Shown here in pieces: positions 44,545 to 56,902 of a stretch of 64,000 bases of DNA. A program made the translations under genes and the position numbers. Source of the DNA: Trachythela sp. YZ-2020 (taxonomy: Eukaryota > Cnidaria > Anthozoa > Malacalcyonacea > Clavulariidae); the NCBI GenBank assembly GCA_016169945.1, contig JADLSH010000165.1:1-64000 (forward strand). The letters run 5' to 3'. The notes beneath the pieces are model-generated. The model worked only from the letters and a program-made list of their open reading frames with translations, was not told the origin of the DNA and did no database searches. The stretch's first letter is position 1, and each line of letters starts with the position of its first letter.

Positions 44545-45420
44545 CCGTTTTACAGAAAATTTTCTTTGGAAAACTCGCTCACATCATATTACAATATTAA
44601 CGGCAATCCCGTGCTGCAATTTATCTTCGAACCATTCCCTCGAAGGAATCATTTTACAGAAAATGCTTTGGCTCTGGGGAAAAAACTTGCCCACATTGAC
44701 ACTACAATATTGACTGTAAATAACTTTCAAACCATCCCCCGAAGGAATCACTGTACAGAATCAAAATACTCCGGGGGAAAAACTCGCCCACATTTACACT
44801 ATGATTGCAATTAACCTTCAAACCATCCCGCGAAGGAATCACTTTACAGAAAAAATACTCTGGGGGAATACTCATCTACATTTCCACTACAATATGGATT
44901 GTTATTAACCTTTTAACTATGCCGCGAAGGAAATCCCTTTACAGAGAAATACTTTGGTGAAAACTGGCCCACATGCATGCGTCCCCACATATACACAACT
45001 ACGTTGATTGTAATTAAACTACGAACCATTGTGCCGAAGGGACAATTTTACACACAAAGTATTCTTTCTCGCCCACATATATGCACTACAATATTAACTA
45101 ACCTACGATCCCGTCGAAGGAATCGTTTTACAGGCGCAAAACTCGCCCACATAAACACTACAATATTAACTGCAATCAACCTTCGAACCATCCCGTCGAA
45201 GGAATCACTTTACAGAAAATATTCTGGCGCAAACTCGCCCACATAAACACTACAATATTAACTGCAATCAACCTTCGAACCATCCCACCGAAGCAATCAC
45301 TTTACAGGAAATATTCCGGCGAAATACTCGCCCACATAAACACTACAATATTAACTGCAATCAACTTTCGAACCATCCCGCCGAAGGAATCACTTTACAG
45401 AAAATATTCTGGCGAATTGT
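44545..45420. repeat. Minisatellite, about ten units of 80-109 bp
   Basis: Each unit contains TTTACAGAAAAT, then ACTCGCCCACAT, CACTACAATATTAACTGCAA, and AACCATCCCGCCGAAGGAAT. The TTTACAG landmark recurs near 44550, 44654, 44755, 44844, 44940, 45049, 45130, 45210, 45302 and 45397. Units at the right end are nearly identical; those at the left are diverged and vary in length. Confidence 0.9.
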
Positions 45421-45820
45421 CGCCATGGGTATATGTACGTTGGTGCAACAAAATGTACAGTAAGCGTGCTCAATGCTTCCTTAATGATATACCTCAAGTT
45501 CCTGGTTATTGTTGTCAGTACCAACCACAAATTCAACACCGTCCTGGTGCCACCAGCGGTCGTTGATCCTTCACTATTAGTTCGTCTTCGGCATCGGGAA
45601 ACTGTACATCTATCATGATTTACGTGGATCGTAAAACGCCAAAGAAAAAGGTTTTCCTTTCTCACTTGTCAGCTGGAAAGAACCTGAGCAGAACTAGAGG
45701 ATGTCGCCAATATTTATACCCACTGCAACGTAATATACATGTGTGTTTGCTCAGTCAACCGTTACAGGGTAAATTATGGCTTAATTTTTACTTCGCATCT
45801 CATTATAAAGGTTGTGAATA

Positions 45821-46609
<789 letters not shown>

Positions 46610-47002
46610 CCGTGCCTCGAACTACCTTTGACATCACCAAGATCCGCCCCTGGAACGAACCTGTACCAAAACATTTTTCATCTGAATGATTACATATTTA
46701 AAATTTCCTTATAGTTGAAGAGTAAAATGTGTTAGAAACTTAGCTAAATACTGACAAATAATTGTAAATGTTATAAACCTTAAAATAGAATATATATTCT
46801 AAATCGCCTACTTCGAAACAACAATCAGTGATATCTAAATTTGAAAATAGAAAGATTATCCGATCCTCAGTCAAAACGCTAATTCAGTTGTTTTTGTTTG
46901 TAGTTTTATTTAGGAAATTATTTGTGAGGCATTTTCACATGTGGCCCCTTTGTCAACGCAGAACGTCATGAAATTACATCTACATGAGTTTCAAGACCCC
47001 TG
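46610..47002. other. No gene recognised; ends with CTG target-site duplication
   Basis: AT-rich sequence between the microsatellite and the PIF/Harbinger-like dimer. The last three bases (47000-47002, CTG) are the putative left TSD of that element. Confidence 0.4.
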
Positions 47003-48531
47003 GGGCCGGTTGTATAAAAATGTAGTTAAAGTTAACTATAGTTAGCCTTAACTACCGTAGTTAAATCCTTAACTATAATTAGTTAACTACAGGACTTAAC
47101 TGCGTTGCATAAAACGTAGTTAGTCGGGTAGTTAACTAATCACACGGTTAACTGCGCGTGGGTTTCGCGTGGTGTGATTAAACATGAAATAACACAAAGT
47201 ACGCACTGGATTAGCAACCGCTGACAAGCATTTTGAAAACGACTGCGGACTCATATTTACCAAAAATGGCGGTATTTTGATTCAAAATATTGAAAAATAT
47301 GCAAGAAAACAAGACATAAAGACCAATAAAGTCTACGAAAAAGGCGTATTTACCATGAAAGTCAAACTGCAGTTCTTTGGTAAAAACGACATTGTTTTTC
47401 TTTGTTATGGGTTGCCTCTCGTCAACGATAAATCTTCCTATGCAAGAATATATTCCGTTTTCGTCAAAAAGACCAAAATTATAGCGTTTTAAAAGCTCAC
47501 GAGTATCAGAAAAAACTTTATAGGGAAGATGATGATTGAAACCCTCGGTAAGCGTTGCTTTTAGTATTTTTTGACTGATTAAAGTTCATCACTCCAACAA
47601 AAGGCCATATTTAACTACGCTTTGGGAAGTTAACTATGCCCTTGAGCATAGTTAACTTTAACTACTTTTTAACTGCAGTTAACGCTAACTAGGTTTTTAT
47701 ACAACCGACTTAACACGTGGTTAAAGTTAACTACCATTTAACTAGAAAATGGGTAGTTAAAATGTAGTTAAAGTTAACTATAGTTAGCGTTAACTACCGT
47801 AGTTAAATCCTTAACTATAATTAGTTAACTACAGGACTTAACTGAGTTGCATAAAACGTAGTTAGTCGGGTAGTTAACTAATCACACAGTTAACTGCGCG
47901 TGGGGTTCGCGTGGGGTGATTAAACATGAAATAACACAAAGTACGCGCTGGATTAGCAACCGCTGACAGGCATTTTGAAAACGACTGCGCACTCATATTT
48001 GCCAAAAATGGCGGTAATTTGATTCAAAATATTGAAAAATATGCAAGGAAACAAGACATATAGACCAATAAAGTCTACGAAAAAGGCGTATTTACCATGA
48101 GAGTCAAACTGCAGTTCTTTGGTAAAAACGACATTGTTTTTCTTTGTTATGGGTTGCCTCTCGTCATCGATAAATCTTCCTATGCAAAAAATATATTCCG
48201 TTTTCGTCGAAAAGACCAAAATTATAGCGTTTTAAAAGCTCACGAGTATCAGAAAAAACTTTCTAGGGAAGATGATGATTGAAACCCTCGGTAAGCGTTG
48301 CTTTTAGTATTTTTTGACTGATTAAAGTTCATCACTCCTACAAAACGCCATATTTAGCTATTGCTTAGTTAACTATGCCCTTGAGCATAGTTAACTTTAA
48401 CTACTTTTTAACTGCAGTTAACGCTAACTAGGTTTTTATACAACCGACTTAACTACGTGGTTAAAGTTAACTACCATTTAACTGGAAAATGGGTAGTTAA
48501 AACGTAGTTAAGAGTTTTATACAACCGGCCC
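47003..48531 (-). mobile_element. PIF/Harbinger-like DNA transposon derivative present as a tandem dimer
   Basis: The left end GGGCCGGTTGTATAAAA and the complement of the right end GGGCCGGTTGTATAAAA agree perfectly. CTG flanks both sides (47000-47002, 48532-48534), and CWG/TWA trinucleotide TSDs are typical of PIF/Harbinger. Subterminal DNA is a thicket of GTAGTTAA/GTTAACTA words. Inside, a 742-bp unit occurs twice (landmark AATGTAGTTAAAGTTAAC at 47019 and 47761). Each unit retains a minus-strand coding relic (see next entry). The termini occur once each at the outside, while the junction has only GTAGTTAA words. Confidence 0.7.
47200..48290 (-). pseudogene. Harbinger-type transposase N-terminal relic, two copies
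   Basis: In both units (47480-47200 and 48290-47950) the minus strand gives, with frame shifts, LKRYNFGLFDENGIY, CIGRFI.DERQPITKKNNVV, FTKELQFD. This resembles the N-terminal block of Harbinger transposases (RYRF...I..L...I..PT.RNH.LT.ELQ). No catalytic part follows. The two copies share the same changes, so the relic decayed before the duplication. The assignment is by pattern and is not certain. Confidence 0.4.
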
Positions 48532-49239
48532 CTGGTTGTAACCGTGTACTTATCAATGGATGTAAAAAGTTGTTAACATACGCCATTTCATCTTCAAAAA
48601 AGATTTTTGTCCTCGTTCGCAACCTACAACCTCCTGCAGACTCTTGAAAATAATATTGTACTTTGCATGTTTTATCACTGTTCTCTATACAGCTAATTCA
48701 GTTAAAGAGGTTGTCCACTTGTCCATCGGGACTCTAAACCATAAACATTTAACCTTTATCTCTAAGCTCGTAAAGCACACTGAGAACGCACGGCGTTTGT
48801 CGCGAGTTATTACAGCGAGTATTAAAACTAATAATGTCAAAATGCCGCGTGCATGCAGCCATGCGGCAAACACCGTGCGTTTCCATTGTCCTTTTCGCGC
48901 TTAGAATTTAAGATTTAAAGTTGAAGGTTTCGAAAGATAATCTTTTATGAATTAGCTGTATATCAACAAGAATAATATATTTGTTCGTGACAGCAATGTA
49001 AAATTGAAAATATATAATAATTTTGGGTACTGAATTTCGTCAGTCAATTACTCTTTGTATTTCAGGATATTACCTATTTACTATTGGTTACAGTTAGATA
49101 ATCTAATTTTAATTGCTAATAAATTACCTAATTTGAACCGCTGTTTCCGTTGTATAACTTTAGGAAGTATGCATGGTAGCACCAGTTTTTTACTTCATTC
49201 TTAAAAATGATTATTATAAATCCTTCTTCTCTATTTTAG
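48532..49239. other. Presumed intron or intergenic DNA
   Basis: Non-coding sequence leading to the splice acceptor of the YWTD exon. A hydrophobic plus-strand frame near 48644-48904 was considered and not accepted. A pyrimidine-rich tract ends in ATTTTAG at 49233-49239. Confidence 0.4.
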
Positions 49240-49659
49240 ATACTTATTTTGGACTGACTACCACGATCTATCTCCGTCTTATCGCGTGTTGCGAGGACGT
49301 TTGATTGACAAGGACAAAAAAATATTAAGCAGTAGCGGCAGTCAGAAAACCGCTATAACTCTAGATTACGTGAACAAGCGAGTGTACTTGATCAACTGGG
49401 GTGGTGAGATGTTTTCAATGGATTATGATGGTGGGAACAGGAGTGAAATATTCAGGGATGGTCAAGTTTTTCCTTATTCATTGGACATATGGATGTCATA
49501 TGGGACATTGGACAAATTCACTGTACTTTCAGAAACAAGAGTCTTCTGACATTGTTGAAATGAAAGTATTCAACAGAAAAATATCGCGTTATATTCCGTC
49601 ACCTAAGGGCTTCTTCCTTAATCATCTTATCGTCGTGGACAGATCTCGGCAACCTGAAG
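49240..49659 (+). pseudogene. LDL-receptor class B (YWTD) propeller exon, frameshifted
   Basis: A good acceptor (TCCTTCTTCTCTATTTTAG) precedes YLFWTDYHDLSPSYRVLRG, which is the YWTD motif of one blade. The next blade reads VNKRVYLINWGGEMFSMDYD, with DGGNR in the usual place. The third reads FPYSLD, then in the +1 frame YGCHMGHWTNSLYFQKQE and DIVEMKVFNRK. A donor GAAG|GTAGGA lies at 49659-49665. LRP/LDLR-type receptors use six such blades extracellularly for ligand binding. The frame change near 49485 is either a true mutation, making this a pseudogene exon, or a base-call error in a working gene. No neighbouring exons were found. Confidence 0.7.
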
Positions 49660-51690
49660 GTAGGATTTATTTAAGTAATACGCTGAACTACAAAATTGCA
49701 AATTAGTAGCAAACGCTTCGTGTTGCTATATATAAAACAATTTATATTCAAAGGTAAACAACGTCACAGAGAATTTTTAACCCATCGCAATGACTTGTTT
49801 TTCATAACTCCGCTGCACCCATACAACAATCTTAATTTACGTTTGTAATTCTGTCGTGTGGGTAAGGTGTTGGCATTTAATGTTCAAGTTTTATCTTTCA
49901 CTGCAACTTTCAGCTAGTCAAATATATTTTAGAATTAAACAATGCAGTTTTATACCAAATTTAATGACCCAAGCTGTTGACATAAAACCATTTTTATGAA
50001 ACACAATTCAAACAAAACATATTTTTGTGGGAGAAGAGAGGGTTCTGGGTGTGTCAAAATCAAGTAGGAAAATATTTACCATTTTTTATTCTATACCATC
50101 AACTCTTCGCTGCATGGTTCCTTGAGACGTTCGTCATTGTTTATTACTCTTTTTCGCGATATTTTGCGACCATTCTTCGTCAGCAACTGGTTATTGTTAT
50201 ATACTGAAGACGTCTTGTCGTGATCGCTGTGACTTCGCTCGACTTCGCATCAACGGCGTTTTCATCAATTTCACTCGGTTTCTCCGTTTGATACTGCCCG
50301 GGAATATAGTTCCAATCAGATCATCACAACTGTGCTTCTTATTTCTGTACCTGAACTCGTTTACGACATTTTACCGGAGCTTGATCGCGATTCTCCTTTT
50401 ATGTTTATATGCTTTTCACTTATCCAAGTAGGCAATGGGTTCCTGTTGGCGTTTTACAATTGCCAGTTTCGCTTTGTAGTTTCAAAACTTACCGTTAAAA
50501 TTTGGTACAAATTTCATTGCCTTATTACCAGTGAAAACAAGCTCAATTTTAAATCTGTACCTTCATTTTCATGATCTACGATTTCAGAGTTACCTTGTGT
50601 AATGTAAACTCCCATTTGCAGCAAGGGCACTATAACATAGCTACTAGCTTCAACGTTGTCTCATTAACAAATTTATATTGTCTATAAATTTGTGATAAAA
50701 CATAGGTTGAATTTAACAAGTGCCAACAATTGTAGTCCCTAAATTTCATTCTGTATTTGGATATAAAAGCCAAGTTTTGAGGTAAATAACTGACTTTTAC
50801 ATAATTGACAAAGTTCTCTCTCAGTTTCGCAGTCATAATATTTTGCACTCTTGATCTATTCTGATAATGAAAATAATAGCCTAGCATAATACTTAAAGTA
50901 GAACAATACACACAGATATCTATAGAAGTGCATTTTTCAAAGTGATGTTTCGTATATTAGCTTAAGACATCAGTGAATCACTCTTATTATATTATATGCA
51001 CGACTGTCGATGCATGATAAGCTGGGAAACATGAGACCAGTGTAACGTGCGCTCAATAGATGTCAATTGAAAATAGATTATGCATGTTTTAAATTGGCGA
51101 TTTCAAAGGAAAACACAATTTGTTACTGAAACAATCCATCTATCTTTAACGAAAAAAATGTTTAGTCGTTTGTTACTAGAATTGCTCACTAGAATCCATC
51201 TATCTATAAATAATTTTTTAAATAATTATTTAAATAATCTCATGAAAAAGGTAGCTTATAAGTTATTTTACATTATTTCACTAATATATTTGGTTTGGAA
51301 GATATCAGCTTTAAACATATAAATTTGTGTAAAATCCCACATATTTGGGAGCCCGAAACAAGTAACGTTGTGACGTAATTAATACACGTGTCAACGTGAA
51401 ACTATCTATTTATCCGGCTAGGAGAATGACACAGTCACACCATGAGTTTGCTGAGCTGGTTCGGAAACGAGTCAGCTCCCCTCCGTAGTGGCAACGTCCA
51501 TTTTTGGAGGAATGTTTATATATAGTTTTCGCTTACCTCAAGGCATTCACTACAGCCTGTTTCACGCAATAAGCGATCATCAAGTGGCGATATATATATA
51601 TGTATCTACTATGTTAATTTATATGACTTATACATACATGGCCTGTGCCCTACTATGTACGGTGCACCTATCCGGTATGTGGCAGTACTT
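49660..51690. other. No gene recognised
   Basis: AT-rich sequence with many short open frames and no recognised motif. It may be intronic to the YWTD exon if that gene is real and large. Other exons of the receptor were looked for and not seen. Confidence 0.35.
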
Positions 51691-51840
51691 TTGCTAGTAT
51701 TTGCTACAAACTTAGAACGACAAGATAGATGTTTTTTTCTTAAACGACGTCCCAGACACGCTTCCAAATTAATAATAATAATACCAACTGAAGTAGTGTT
51801 TTACTACTGTACATGTATCAGGTCATCTTTGAACTATGCT
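51691..51840 (+). pseudogene. CR1-like retroelement ORF2 scrap, left of the TIR element insertion
   Basis: The plus strand reads PTEVVFYYCTCIRSSLNYA and breaks at 51840. This is the (F)Y.TCIR..LEYA block that directly precedes CQAFHHALPKYL in such proteins, and that continuation begins right after the TIR element at 53916. TATGCT at 51835-51840 is the left TSD. Confidence 0.7.
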
Positions 51841-53915
51841 AGGCCTGCTCTGGGATCTTAACTCGCCTTAACCCGCCGCGAGATAATGCGAGTTAAGGCG
51901 AGTTTATAGGCGATTTAAGAAAAACGCAACTTTTAGGTAATGCGTTTTAAGGCATTTTAGGGCGATTTAAGGCGATTTAAGAAAAAATACATGGTAATTA
52001 AATATGCAAGTATAGACTTTAAGCAAAATACAGTAATAATACATAATTATAATAGTGCATAGTACATGTACTTTGAAAGAACACCACTGCCCCACCCACA
52101 CCCCCAGGGGGGCTGGTTAGACTGTCATGTAAACAAGACCCAGGTGAAACTTATTATTAATTTGCTTGTTATTTTGCCGTATTACTAATTTTAAGGTTAT
52201 ACCACCAAATTACTGGAATTAATACAATGAAGAACATAAACCAGTATATAATAACATGTATTTTTCAATTGAATTGCACACTAATACATATTACTAAGTT
52301 CAGGCCTGGAACCACAATCAATTGGAAATCTAAAAAATCAGGGTTGTGGCTGGAGTGTAGGAACGAGAAGTTTTAGTGCACCCCACGGGGTTGCTAGCCT
52401 ATATTTTGAGAATGCCGTGTCAATATCTTGGAAATTCCAAGGGCACAGAATATATTAAAACTGTGATCATGCATGTTCCAATGTGGCAATACATTATAGT
52501 TATTCAAACGAATTTACTATTTACATATGTGTTAGTTGTGTTAAACTTACCAAGTAAGCTTGAATTCACGTTGCAAATATAGTATTTCATTTTCATGTGT
52601 TTAGTTAATAACTAAAACTTAACATTGATTAGTATTTATTTCAATTCCCCTCGATATAATAATTTATAGTGCAGTGTTTACAAAAATTCACTAATGTTAA
52701 AATTTAGTTTACATAAAGTTTCATAGAGTTTAATAATATCTTTCCGCTGGATAGCCTGAGAGAAGGCTTCCTTATTCGCAGTAGCTAACAACATGAAGTA
52801 TTTAACTGAATTCATGGTATCGACCCTGGATCTTTATAAATACCGGACAATGTTGACTATAAAAGTTGACTAGGATCATGCTGTGGTTTATCAATTTATG
52901 CAAGTTTCAACACTGTTAATATAAAACATTAAATGTTTTTCACTACTGGCACTGCAATTCAGCACTTGTACATAATGAAGGAAAGGAACTGTGCCAAAGC
53001 TAGAGCATTATATATATACTCTATTAAGCCATCTACCCTGTACGTTATAGGCCCCGCACTATTTTCAATAAAGGAAAACAAAACAATTGATGAATTGTTC
53101 TGGAAGTTCATGTCACAATATTGGTATATTAATTATACTCATCGAAATAGATAAAATGTTGAAAACAGACTGATTCTTGCCATCCTGACTTTTTTCAGTT
53201 TGAATATAAGGGTTCCTATATACTTCCTAAGTCATATTATATAACTATATGCTTGATAGTATGTAACTTATGCACCAATCTGTTATGCCTTGGTACTTGG
53301 GCATTAGACAGCATGTTTGGCCTCCAAAGATCAAAATTGGGGAAATTTTAGAATAGTTTGTTGAATTTTAAAAGCAATTATTGTGGTAGCCTTCATTTTT
53401 GGTGCCCGGGTAGCAGGGGACTTCAGTCATGTTTAGACTAGTAAGAACGTCATACAGTATAGCTGGGGGTTAGGATGATTTAGGACACAACCTTTATCTA
53501 ATGCCCGCTGTTCCCCGGGTAGGGGGTGCAGGGCTCTCCAATGACTAGTGCATTACTGTGTTTGGTTATAATCAATATACATGTAACTTGCCGTGTTTCG
53601 GCTAAGCCCCCTCTCTCCAGCAAGCCCCCTTCGATAAGCCCCCTCCTAATCTTATCTGAAATAAACAACCAGAACCCTCCTCTCCTGAGGAAAGGGTGTT
53701 TACACTGTATATAGTATTTACTATTTTCAGCATTTTAATTTGGTTGGCGAGTTTAGGCGATTTAGTGCGAGTTTAGGCGATTTAGTGCGAGTTTAAGCGA
53801 TTTAAGAGAATCTTTGCCAATTTTTATCCGCGATTTAAGGCGAGTTAGGGCGATTTAAGGCGATTTAAGGCGATTTAAGGCGATTTAAGGCGAGTTAAGA
53901 CCCCAGAGCAGGCCT
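51841..53915 (+). mobile_element. Non-autonomous TIR DNA transposon, 6-bp TSD family, copy 2
   Basis: 2075 bp. Left end AGGCCTGCTCTGGGATCT, right end complement AGGCCTGCTCTGGGGTCT. A perfect 6-bp TSD TATGCT flanks it (51835-51840, 53916-53921). The left end has a stem-loop (AACTCGCCTTAAC at 51859, GTTAAGGCGAGTT ending near 51903). The right end carries at least six GGCGATTTAA-type units in direct orientation (53745-53895). Homologous to copy 1 (964-3502) along its length in inverse orientation and shorter by about 460 bases. No transposase ORF. It splits a retroelement ORF between residues YA and CQ. Confidence 0.9.
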
Positions 53916-54402
53916 TATGCTTGTCAGGCTTTCCATCATGCCTTACCGAAATATCTCCGTGATGAATTGGAGCGAGTGCAGAAGAGAGCCTTGGGTTGTA
54001 TTTTCCGAGGCATCCCGTATCATGATGCCTTATCTCGGGCCAAAATTAAGTCAGTTGACGAACATCAAGAAGAGCTTACTAGCTGAACAAACCTGTAGGC
54101 TCAATTATTTAATTCCTGACACTATTGATTACATTGATTATAACTTGCGGAATCAAAGAAAGCTTGATGTTCCGCTTACAAAAACACAACGTTTCTTAAA
54201 TTCCTTTCTTATCTCTAGTAGTAATATATATAATGCATTAGAATAAAACTTTAGCTTTGTGTATTTTAATATCTCTTTTAACTTTTTAATCTCACTTGTA
54301 CATACTTATTTTTAATACTTGTAATTTCTCATTGGTTGTAATAAGTCACACAATTCAGCTGCAATACTGCAATGTGATTTGATTAAAGTAATCTATCTAT
54401 CT
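53916..54402 (+). pseudogene. CR1-like retroelement ORF2 C-terminal end with ATCT tail
   Basis: The reading CQAFHHALPKYLRDELERVQ, KRALGCIFRGIPYHDALSRA, then after a frameshift LLAEQTCRLNYLIPDTIDYI, RNQRKLDVPLTKTQRFLNSF ends at 54246. The 3' UTR ends in AATCTATCTATCT (54390-54402). The same ATCT tail type is found on the element at 32990-33912. Confidence 0.75.
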
Positions 54403-54406
54403 AATA

Positions 54407-54526
54407 AACAATTATTGGATGAGGCTGAGCATGATATCAAGAATTATTTAGACCGAGGTCAATATAACATTGACCAAGGTATGAAAAATTCTTGATATCT
54501 TCCGTCAGCTGAATCCAATAATTGTT
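54407..54526. mobile_element. 120-bp foldback hairpin with TTATTGGAT ends
   Basis: AACAATTATTGGAT (54407-54420) pairs with ATCCAATAATTGTT (54513-54526). Further in, GATATCAAGAATT pairs with AATTCTTGATATC and GGTCAAT with ATTGACC. It sits four bases after an ATCT retroelement tail. Similar TATTGGATT ends are found at 59201-59334. Confidence 0.75.
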
Positions 54527-54949
54527 TTCTTATATGCTCAAGACAACAGATAAGAGCAGATACTAGCGTCATCAAGTCTCGCGCGTGCGGCGCGCGCGAG
54601 GGAGCTCCTTAAAATTTGTGTTTTTTTATGGTTTGAAAACATCGTTTTGGAGTAAAACCTTAAAATAAAGTTGTCTAAGAATATCAAGTACTTGGATTTG
54701 TGAATTTCTGGAGGTTTGAATCCAATAAAACGTCGTTTGGAGTAGTTTTTTTGCTTCGAAAGACTGGTGATTTTTGATTTTTAGCATTTTACGCGAGCTG
54801 AACTTTGCTACGTTTGTGTACGCCACTCGTCATCGTCATCAACGGTCATCGCGAGCACGTAATCAAATCCGCACGTCAACGATCTACGCGAATTGAATAA
54901 ATGATTACGAACTGAATAAATTACGTCTGTGTAAACTTTAAATTCAGAA

Positions 54950-55612
54950 ATGGTTTCAAAAATCGCTTCAAACGGGAAGAAAAATCTGGTAAAGTTTGGA
55001 CGTTTCATAATTAACATGTTACTTCTTTTTTCCCTTTTGAAACGGTCTGTGAAAGTGAATCGAGTCATTTACAACTCCCAAATTACATCGGAAAACATTT
55101 TTATTTGCTCAGAACTTGTTTCTCTTCCTGAAAAACTATGCTATGTTTGGGTATCTACCCGTGATATCGTACTTAGAAAGTACAACTTACCATGCAATAA
55201 CCAGCATCGCTATGGCTTACACTTACAAATTAACCGCAATATCTCGCATGCGTCTATACTACTTTTGCTTGCAGGAGATATTGCAACGAACCATGGACCT
55301 TCCAAACACACAAATCGTGTTAACCAGACTGTGAAATGTCTTGCACTCAACGCTCGAAGTCTGACGAGTCTACATAAAACCAACATCGACAACAAATTGA
55401 CAGACACTAATGTTGAACGTTTCCAGAACTTGGTCTATTCCGAAGACATTGACATTGCTTGTGTTAACGAAACGTGGCTTAATAAAGATATTATGAACTC
55501 GGAAATTCTGCACTCGGGATATGCTTTATTCAGAAACGATCGCGGAGCTCGTGGTGGTGGAGTACTGTTAGCGATAAAGACTGCTTCATTCAAATCTGTG
55601 CGGGAAATTTAA
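54950..55612 (+). pseudogene. ORF2 N-terminal region and start of endonuclease
   Basis: The open frame begins with a basic segment (MVSKIASNGKKNLVKFGRF) and a hydrophobic stretch (INMLLLFSLL). From residue about 120 it enters the endonuclease: LALNARSLTS, IDIACVNETWLN (catalytic E) and YALFRNDRGARGGGVLLAIK. A one-base shift at about 55610 ends it; the next block continues in another frame as SLAELTTTSNASFLICSCYR. Confidence 0.75.
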
Positions 55613-56902
55613 CATGGTCATGACTTACAGATCTCCCTCGCTGAATTAACAACCACTTCAAACGCAAGTTTTCTAATTTGTTCTTGTTATCGACCACCAA
55701 ACTCAGATCATCTTTGGTTGGAAAAGTTCAATAACTTCCTGGGTGAAGTTTGTTCACGACACTCAAACATTGTGCTTGCAGGAGATTTCAATATGCCAAA
55801 TATTTCATGTGATTCGCCGGAGAAAACATCAGGTGGTAACGAGATTACTTTCGTTGAACTGCTCAATGACTATTTCTTGGAACAACTCAATAACGCACCT
55901 ACTAGAGGTAACAACACGCTTGATCTCGTCCTTACCAATATTCCAGACCAAGTCAAAATATGTGAAATTTTGTCACCTGCTGAAGCAGAACTCTTTACCG
56001 ATCACAATATTATCGTCTTTGAACTTTCAATGTCTTGTAATCAATTGCCAAAGATACGGAGAACAGTGTATAACTATGGTCAAGGTGATTTTGATGGCTT
56101 ACGAACTACTCTTGCATTTCTAAATCTTGATTCCTTGACAACAACTGACGAAGATATTAACCACGACTGGCAAAATTGGAAGAAGGCGTTCCTCGAAGCA
56201 GCATCTCAACACATACCATCAATGAAGGTAAAGAGTCGAAAGTATGTTCCTTGGATGAATGCTATAATACTCCACAACATTAAGAAGAAAAACTCTATCC
56301 GACTCAGAATTAAGAAATCTCGTACGCCAACAGAATATCTCGTGGAAAAGTTTAAAAGCCTTCGTAGTTCCATCAAGCGTATGTTACGTGACAGTCGCTC
56401 CAAATACTTTGACTCTATTTGTGCCAAGCGTGGTCATAATCCCAAACGTTTCTGGTCCCTATTGAAGCTCAATTCCAAGACACGCAACATTCCTGAAAAA
56501 CTCTCAATGAAAGTAACTGAAACCAAAAGAACGTACGCAGAAAATCCAGCAGATATTGCTTCTCTCTTCAACAACTACTTTACCTCTATATTCACCACTG
56601 ATCCAAATATTGAAGACTGTAGTTCTGACTCTCTTCCAGGTCAATCTGACAATACTATCGTCGAGGACATTACTCTTACAGAAGCGGACGTTTTCTCCGT
56701 CTTATATAATCTAGACATTAATAAAGCTCAAGGGCCGGATGAGATTCCCGCACGTTTATTAAAAGAAACCGCTCGTCAAATTGCTCCGTCACTAACTATT
56801 CTATTCAACAAATCTCTAAGCACCGGTGTGTTACCACGTGACTGGAAACTCGCAAATATCGTTCCCGTGTATAAAAAGGACAACAAGGAACATAAATTAT
56901 AG
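55613..56902 (+). pseudogene. Endonuclease C-terminal part, linker and start of RT
   Basis: CSCYRPPNSDHLW, then IVLAGDFNMP, NTLDLVLTN and FTDHNIIVFEL supply the remaining endonuclease blocks (D and N of GDFN; H of TDH). The linker contains YVPWMNAIILHNIKKKNSI and KYFDSICAKR. RT begins with NNYFTSIF, INKAQGPDEIPARLLKE and WKLANIVPVYKK. A frame break at about 56885-56900 is followed by ENYRPISLL in the next frame. Confidence 0.85.

Noticed and set aside
48644..48904. Possible signal-peptide exon (hydrophobic ILYFACFITVLY) upstream of the YWTD exon
   Set aside because: The frame starts with TTG, not ATG, no convincing splice donor follows, and the rest resembles no receptor domain.
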